From NCBI GenBank assembly GCA_013816685.1, contig JACDDX010000041.1, positions 1-9,608 of the forward strand: a stretch of DNA of 9,608 bases, read 5' to 3'. A program made the position numbers and the translations under genes. This document shows, one piece after another, positions 6,263 through 9,608 of this stretch (positions within the stretch are counted from its first letter, which is position 1; the number at the start of each line of letters is the position of its first letter). The DNA is from Gemmatimonadales bacterium. Lineage in GTDB: Bacteria; Gemmatimonadota; Gemmatimonadetes; Gemmatimonadales; GWC2-71-9. A model generated the notes under the pieces. That model saw only the letters and a program-made list of their open reading frames with translations, was not told where the DNA came from and searched no databases.

Positions 6263-7618
6263 TTACCAGGACGCGCGGATCGAATCAGCCTGCATCAGTC
6301 GTCCCCGGCTCATCACCGATTCGATGGAGCGCGTATTGTGAATGTCCTTCAGCGGATCACGCCGCAGCACCACGAGATCGGCCACCGCGCCAGCCCTGAT
6401 GCGACCCAGCGAGTCGGCACCGAGGAGCCGGGCGCCGTTGCTCGTGGCAGCGGCGAGCGCTTCAGCCGGGGTGAGTCCGGCCGCGGTGAGCAGCGCCATC
6501 TCCTCGTGCTCGCTGTACCCGGGGATCAGGAGCTGATTGGCGGCGTCAGTGCCCGCCGCGATCATCCCGCCCGCCGCGCGGAACAACCGAAGGAACTGGT
6601 CCTGCTTCGGCCGGGCACGCCGGAAGGCGGCGAACTCGTCCGGTCCCCACCCCGCGCGTTGCACCATTCCCGCCACGTTCCAGCTGTCGCGCTGCGCCGA
6701 CGGGACGACCGCCAGCATCGTGTCGCCCAGGGTCATCGGATCGTCGAGGAGGCTGAACGTCTCGTGCAGCACCAGCGTCGGCACCACCACGACGCGGTAG
6801 CGGGCGAGCGCACGCGCCACCCGCGCGAGGGCCGCGCTGTCGAGCCCGGCCCAGCTTCGTTCGAACGCCGTCCAGCCGGGGAAGAACCCGCGCCGGTGCT
6901 CGGCGGAGAGCGCGCGCGCCAGTCCGGTGTCGGTCGCCTCGGGTACGCCGCTCATGTGCTCGTCGGCGCTGAGCCCGAGCTCGGCGGCGGTCACGGCGTC
7001 GGTGAGCCCGAGGTGGCCCGTCACCTTGAGCCGGAAGGTCTTGGCTTCATCGAGCGTGGCGCGCAGCATGGCCGGATCCACGCGGGTGTACACCTTGGCG
7101 TAGTCCACGCCAAGGCTCACAAGCCGGTCGATGCCCTTCCGGGCGATGGCCGGCGTGGCCGCGGCGATGGCGTCGGGGTAGGTCGCGGGCACTCCGTCGA
7201 TCATGGCGCCCGCGATGAACATCCGGGGGCCGGCGATCGATCCGATGGAGAGCTCGTGCCGGAGTTTGATGACGGAATCGAGGGTCCCGTGCACGTCGCG
7301 CACGGTGGTGACGCCCCACGCCAGATAGCGGGGCAACGACCACCGCGCGACATGCGCGTGCGCGTCGATGAGCCCTGGAATGATCCACCTGCCGGCCAGA
7401 TCAACCTGGCGTAGCTTCGGCGGAATCTCGATGTCCGCGCGGGGGCCGGCCGCGACGATCTTTCCGCCACGGACCACGACGACCGCGTCGCGCGTCGGCG
7501 CGCGGCCCGAGCCATCGATGAGCGTGGCGCCCACCAGGGCCACGCCTTCGGGCGGCGTCGACCGGCAGCCGGAGATGGCGGCGGCCGCGAGGGCAGCCGT
7601 GAAGAGCGATGCGCGCAT
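6263..7618 (-). CDS. Lipoprotein amidohydrolase (imidazolonepropionase/prolidase-like, metal-dependent)
   Basis: The protein has 451 aa. A lipoprotein signal with lipobox ISGC gives Cys18 as the anchored residue, so the enzyme should work in the periplasm or at the outer membrane. The amidohydrolase-superfamily TIM barrel is clear. The N-terminal beta-sandwich (ATLIDGSGRAPTRDAVVVV) leads to IPGLIDAHAHV with metal ligands His87 and His89. Further ligands are Lys175 (DYAKVYTR, probably carboxylated and bridging), His202 (VTGHLG), His221 (SADEHM) and Asp358 (AAGTDAAN). ARLLGADSLGRIRAGAVADLVVL is the standard C-terminal sandwich. This residue set is shared with secreted Xaa-Pro/Xaa-Arg dipeptidases and many imidazolonepropionase-like annotations; the substrate cannot be fixed from sequence alone. 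The ATG at 7618 begins the signal peptide. The gene diverges from the GH15 gene and leads a probable pair with the toroid gene. Confidence 0.93.
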   Translation of the reverse strand: MRASLFTAALAAAAISGCRSTPPEGVALVGATLIDGSGRAPTRDAVVVVRGGKIVAAGPRADIEIPPKLRQVDLAGRWIIPGLIDAHAHVARWSLPRYLAWGVTTVRDVHGTLDSVIKLRHELSIGSIAGPRMFIAGAMIDGVPATYPDAIAAATPAIARKGIDRLVSLGVDYAKVYTRVDPAMLRATLDEAKTFRLKVTGHLGLTDAVTAAELGLSADEHMSGVPEATDTGLARALSAEHRRGFFPGWTAFERSWAGLDSAALARVARALARYRVVVVPTLVLHETFSLLDDPMTLGDTMLAVVPSAQRDSWNVAGMVQRAGWGPDEFAAFRRARPKQDQFLRLFRAAGGMIAAGTDAANQLLIPGYSEHEEMALLTAAGLTPAEALAAATSNGARLLGADSLGRIRAGAVADLVVLRRDPLKDIHNTRSIESVMSRGRLMQADSIRASW

Positions 7619-7667
7619 GGAATTGTGATGAAGTGCTGCAAGGTATGAGGTCGTTATTATTCGCGCC
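7619..7667. promoter_or_regulatory. Divergent promoter region between amidohydrolase and GH15 genes
   Basis: These 49 bases are much more AT-rich than their surroundings and separate two divergent start codons, so both promoters must lie here or inside the genes. On the plus strand TATTAT (7655-7660) stands seven bases before ATG 7668, fitting a leaderless -10 box. On the minus strand a TACCTT box lies about 23 bases before ATG 7618. No Shine-Dalgarno site is visible on either side and no -35 is convincing. Confidence 0.5.
7655..7660 (+). promoter_or_regulatory. Putative -10 box (TATTAT) for the GH15 gene
   Basis: TATTAT lies seven bases before ATG 7668 and is close to the sigma70 -10 consensus. 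Transcription would begin at or next to the ATG. It is the best -10 match in the window. Confidence 0.45.
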
Positions 7668-9521
7668 ATGACGGACCTGCAGCTTCCCGCCGAGAGCGAA
7701 ATCCGCCGTCCGCGCGCCGCGCCGCGCCAGCAGTTGCTGTCCGCATACGGGTTGATCGGTGACCTGCGCACCTCCGCCCTGGTCGGTCTCGACGGCGCCA
7801 TCGACTGGTGCTGCCTTCCACGGTTCGACAGCGGAAGCGTCTTCGGTGGCATCCTCGACCCCGACCGCGGGGGCACCTGGTCCATCCGTCCCGATGGTCC
7901 GTGGACCTCGACCCAGCGCTATCTGCCGCGCACCAACATCCTCCAGACCACCTTTCGCACGCCCGACGGCGGCGTCATCACGCTCACCGACTTCATGCCA
8001 GTGGACGAGGAAGGTCGTCCCTCCGGGCCGCATCCGGAGATCCATCGGCAGATCCGCTGCACCCGAGGCCGGGTGCCGATGCGCATGGTCTTCATGCCGC
8101 GATTCGAGTACGGCGCCCGCACGACCCGTCTCGAGGTGCTGCGCGCCGGCGTCTTCGCGACCGACCGAAGCGATCAGGTGCTGACGCTGTCGAGCGCGCG
8201 GCCGTTCGAATGGCAGGCGGAGCAGGGCATCGCCACGGCGGTGTTCGAGGTCCAGAAGGGCGAGACCCGCTGGCTGGTGCTCCGCTACGACGACGACGAT
8301 ATCCATCCCGTGGACCGCTACGACAGCGACCGGAAGCTCGACATCACCGCCGCGTTCTGGCGGAAGTGGGCCGCCGGCGTCCGCTACACCGGTCCGTTCC
8401 GGTCTGAGGTCAAGCGCTCGGCGCTGGCGCTGAAGCTGCTGACCCACGCCGAGACGGGCGCGATCATCGCCGCGCCGACCACATCGCTGCCGGAGACCAT
8501 CGGCGGCGTGCGCAACTGGGACTACCGCTTCGTGTGGCTGCGCGACGCCGCCTTCACGCTCGCCGCGCTCGACGCGGTCGGGCATCAGCGCGAGGCCGAC
8601 GCCTTCATGCGCTTCCTCAAGCGGGTCTGCCGGCACGAGGGCGGCGGCCATCTCCAGATCATGTACGGGATCGACGGGCGCCGCGACCTGGTCGAGCGGC
8701 AGCTCGATCATCTGAGCGGCTACCAGGGCTCGCGGCCGGTGCGCGTCGGCAACGGCGCGGCGGGCCAGCTCCAGCTCGACGTGTACGGCGAGGTGCTGGA
8801 GACCGCGGACATCTGGCGCCGCAACCACGAGATGACCGAAGGCACCTGGCGGGTGCTTCGCGGACTGGTGGACTGGGTCAGCAGCAACTGGCATCTGCCG
8901 GACTCGAGCATCTGGGAGGTGCGCGGCGAAGTCCGCCACTACGTGTTCAGCAAGGTGATGAGCTGGGTGGCGCTCGACCGCGGGATCTCGATGGCGGACG
9001 ACCTCGGGCTCGATGGCGACACGGCCGCCTGGCGGGCCTCACGCGATCGACTGCACACGGAGATCATGGAACGGGGCTGGAGCGAGGAGAAGCAGTCGTT
9101 CGTGCAGGCCTACGATTACGACGCGCTCGACGCGGCGGCGCTGGTGATTCCGATCGTCCGCTTCCTGCCCTGGAGCCATCCGCGGGTCCACGGCACCGTG
9201 CGCGCGGTGGCGCGGGAGCTCACCAGCGCGGACGGCGAGCTGGTCTTCCGGTATCGCGCCCCCGACGGGCTGGAAGGCGACGAGGGCGCGTTCTCGATCT
9301 GCACCTTCTGGCTGGCGCAGGCGCTGGCGGGCATCGGCGAACGGGAACGCGCCGAGCGGGTGGTGCGGCGCATGCTGCGCCACGCCAACCACGTCGGCCT
9401 GTATTCCGAAGAGATCGATCCGGTCACCGGCGAATTCCTGGGCAATTTCCCCCAGGCCTTTACCCACATCGCGCTGATCAACTGCGCCGCCGCCCTGGCG
9501 CGGCTCGACGCACGGGCCTGA
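7668..9521 (+). CDS. Glycoside hydrolase family 15 (glucoamylase/trehalase-type)
   Basis: The protein has 617 aa, a usual length for bacterial GH15 enzymes, which release glucose from alpha-glucans or split trehalose by inversion. The N-terminal beta-sandwich begins at about residue 26 (AYGLIGDLRTSALVGLDGAIDWCCLPRFDS), the family's opening signature. The (alpha/alpha)6 catalytic domain starts near 245. It has RNWDYRFVWLRDAAFTL (282-298), the general acid Glu417 in SIWEVRG with the following HYVFSKVMSWVALDR, and GDEGAFSICTFWLAQAL. The second catalytic carboxylate is Glu581/Glu582 in GLYSEEIDP (577-585), followed by GNFPQAFTHIALI. The IWEVRG and SKVMSWVALDRG stretches resemble the mycobacterial GH15 trehalases, so trehalase is as likely as glucoamylase. 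There is no signal peptide, so it is cytoplasmic. It is the only plus-strand gene, and it ends 15 bases from the converging stop of the next gene. Confidence 0.95.
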   Translation: MTDLQLPAESEIRRPRAAPRQQLLSAYGLIGDLRTSALVGLDGAIDWCCLPRFDSGSVFGGILDPDRGGTWSIRPDGPWTSTQRYLPRTNILQTTFRTPDGGVITLTDFMPVDEEGRPSGPHPEIHRQIRCTRGRVPMRMVFMPRFEYGARTTRLEVLRAGVFATDRSDQVLTLSSARPFEWQAEQGIATAVFEVQKGETRWLVLRYDDDDIHPVDRYDSDRKLDITAAFWRKWAAGVRYTGPFRSEVKRSALALKLLTHAETGAIIAAPTTSLPETIGGVRNWDYRFVWLRDAAFTLAALDAVGHQREADAFMRFLKRVCRHEGGGHLQIMYGIDGRRDLVERQLDHLSGYQGSRPVRVGNGAAGQLQLDVYGEVLETADIWRRNHEMTEGTWRVLRGLVDWVSSNWHLPDSSIWEVRGEVRHYVFSKVMSWVALDRGISMADDLGLDGDTAAWRASRDRLHTEIMERGWSEEKQSFVQAYDYDALDAAALVIPIVRFLPWSHPRVHGTVRAVARELTSADGELVFRYRAPDGLEGDEGAFSICTFWLAQALAGIGERERAERVVRRMLRHANHVGLYSEEIDPVTGEFLGNFPQAFTHIALINCAAALARLDARA

Positions 9522-9536
9522 GCGGCCGCGCCCGCC

Positions 9537-9608
9537 CTAGCCGCGCTTCTTCGTCGACTTGCGGGTGGTCGACGCGCGCTTGGCCGACTTTTTCGCGCTC
9601 TTCTTCAG
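9537..9608 (-). CDS. C-terminal tail of a Lys/Ser/Ala-rich basic protein, cut by window edge
   Basis: Only the last 23 residues and a TAG stop (9537-9539) are visible on the minus strand. Eleven of the 23 are Lys or Arg, and most of the rest are Ser, Thr or Ala, in KKSAKKSAK-type repeats. Such tails occur on histone H1-like proteins, extended HU proteins, ribosome-associated factors and some topoisomerases, where they bind nucleic acid non-specifically. Which of these it belongs to cannot be told from the tail. The frame ends 15 bases from the converging GH15 stop, which supports a real gene end. Confidence 0.6.
   Translation of the reverse strand: MKKSAKKSAKRASTTRKSTKKRG

Noticed and set aside
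5327..7414. A 695-codon plus-strand open frame opposite the toroid and amidohydrolase genes
   Set aside because: It spans two well-supported minus-strand genes and their gap, and its protein is His/Arg/Gly-rich low-complexity sequence. It is explained by GC bias at third codon positions.
7401..8939. A 512-codon minus-strand open frame opposite the GH15 gene
   Set aside because: The GH15 frame has all catalytic motifs. The antisense frame crosses the divergent promoter region and has no recognisable domain.
9510..9536. Palindrome GCGGCCGC between the convergent GH15 and basic-tail genes as a bidirectional terminator
   Set aside because: The stem is only four base pairs without a usable loop and there is no T-run on either side.

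Overview
The window is GC-rich, gene-dense bacterial chromosome with no mobile element, CRISPR array or RNA gene that I can see. Family content and style (very high GC, MauG-type lipoproteins, Cys-type SelD, short conserved helper proteins, few Shine-Dalgarno sites) would fit a Gemmatimonadota-like or other soil/environmental high-GC lineage. That placement is a guess and no single gene proves it.

All genes but one lie on the minus strand, so in transcription order the layout runs from high to low coordinates. At the right edge is the C-terminal tail of a Lys/Ser/Ala-rich protein (9537-9608, minus, partial). It converges on the only plus-strand gene, a complete GH15 glucoamylase/trehalase-type glycoside hydrolase (7668-9521). 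A 49-bp divergent promoter region separates this hydrolase from a minus-strand lipoprotein amidohydrolase of the imidazolonepropionase/prolidase-like group (6263-7618). Thirty bases after the amidohydrolase comes a 308-aa protein of unknown function with alpha/alpha-toroid (prenyltransferase/squalene-cyclase-like) repeats (5306-6232).

Next is a tight three-gene unit: selD (selenophosphate synthase, Cys form, 4164-5258), a 74-aa conserved-looking small protein (3935-4159) and an RNase H-like protein (3321-3938). Its joints are 4 nt apart and then an ATGA overlap. After 59 bp comes a second coupled pair: a diheme cytochrome c peroxidase/MauG-type lipoprotein (1918-3261) and a double zinc-ribbon protein (1158-1916), with one base between stop and start. 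A frameshifted remnant resembling the C-terminal part of an outer-membrane beta-barrel follows (706-1133). Last is the N-terminal 189 residues of a thiolase running off the left edge (1-567).

The pathways look mixed: selenium activation, nucleic-acid hydrolysis, periplasmic heme redox chemistry, glycan hydrolysis and acyl-CoA metabolism. I see no single dedicated new system. The observations most worth checking are these: an RNase H-like protein lacking two of the usual acidic active-site residues; a recurrent TANNNT box 5-7 nt before the start codons of three transcription-unit-leading genes, suggesting leaderless transcription; the 1-nt coupling of a MauG-type lipoprotein to a cytoplasmic zinc-ribbon protein; and the uncharacterised toroid protein with a Cys/His cluster.
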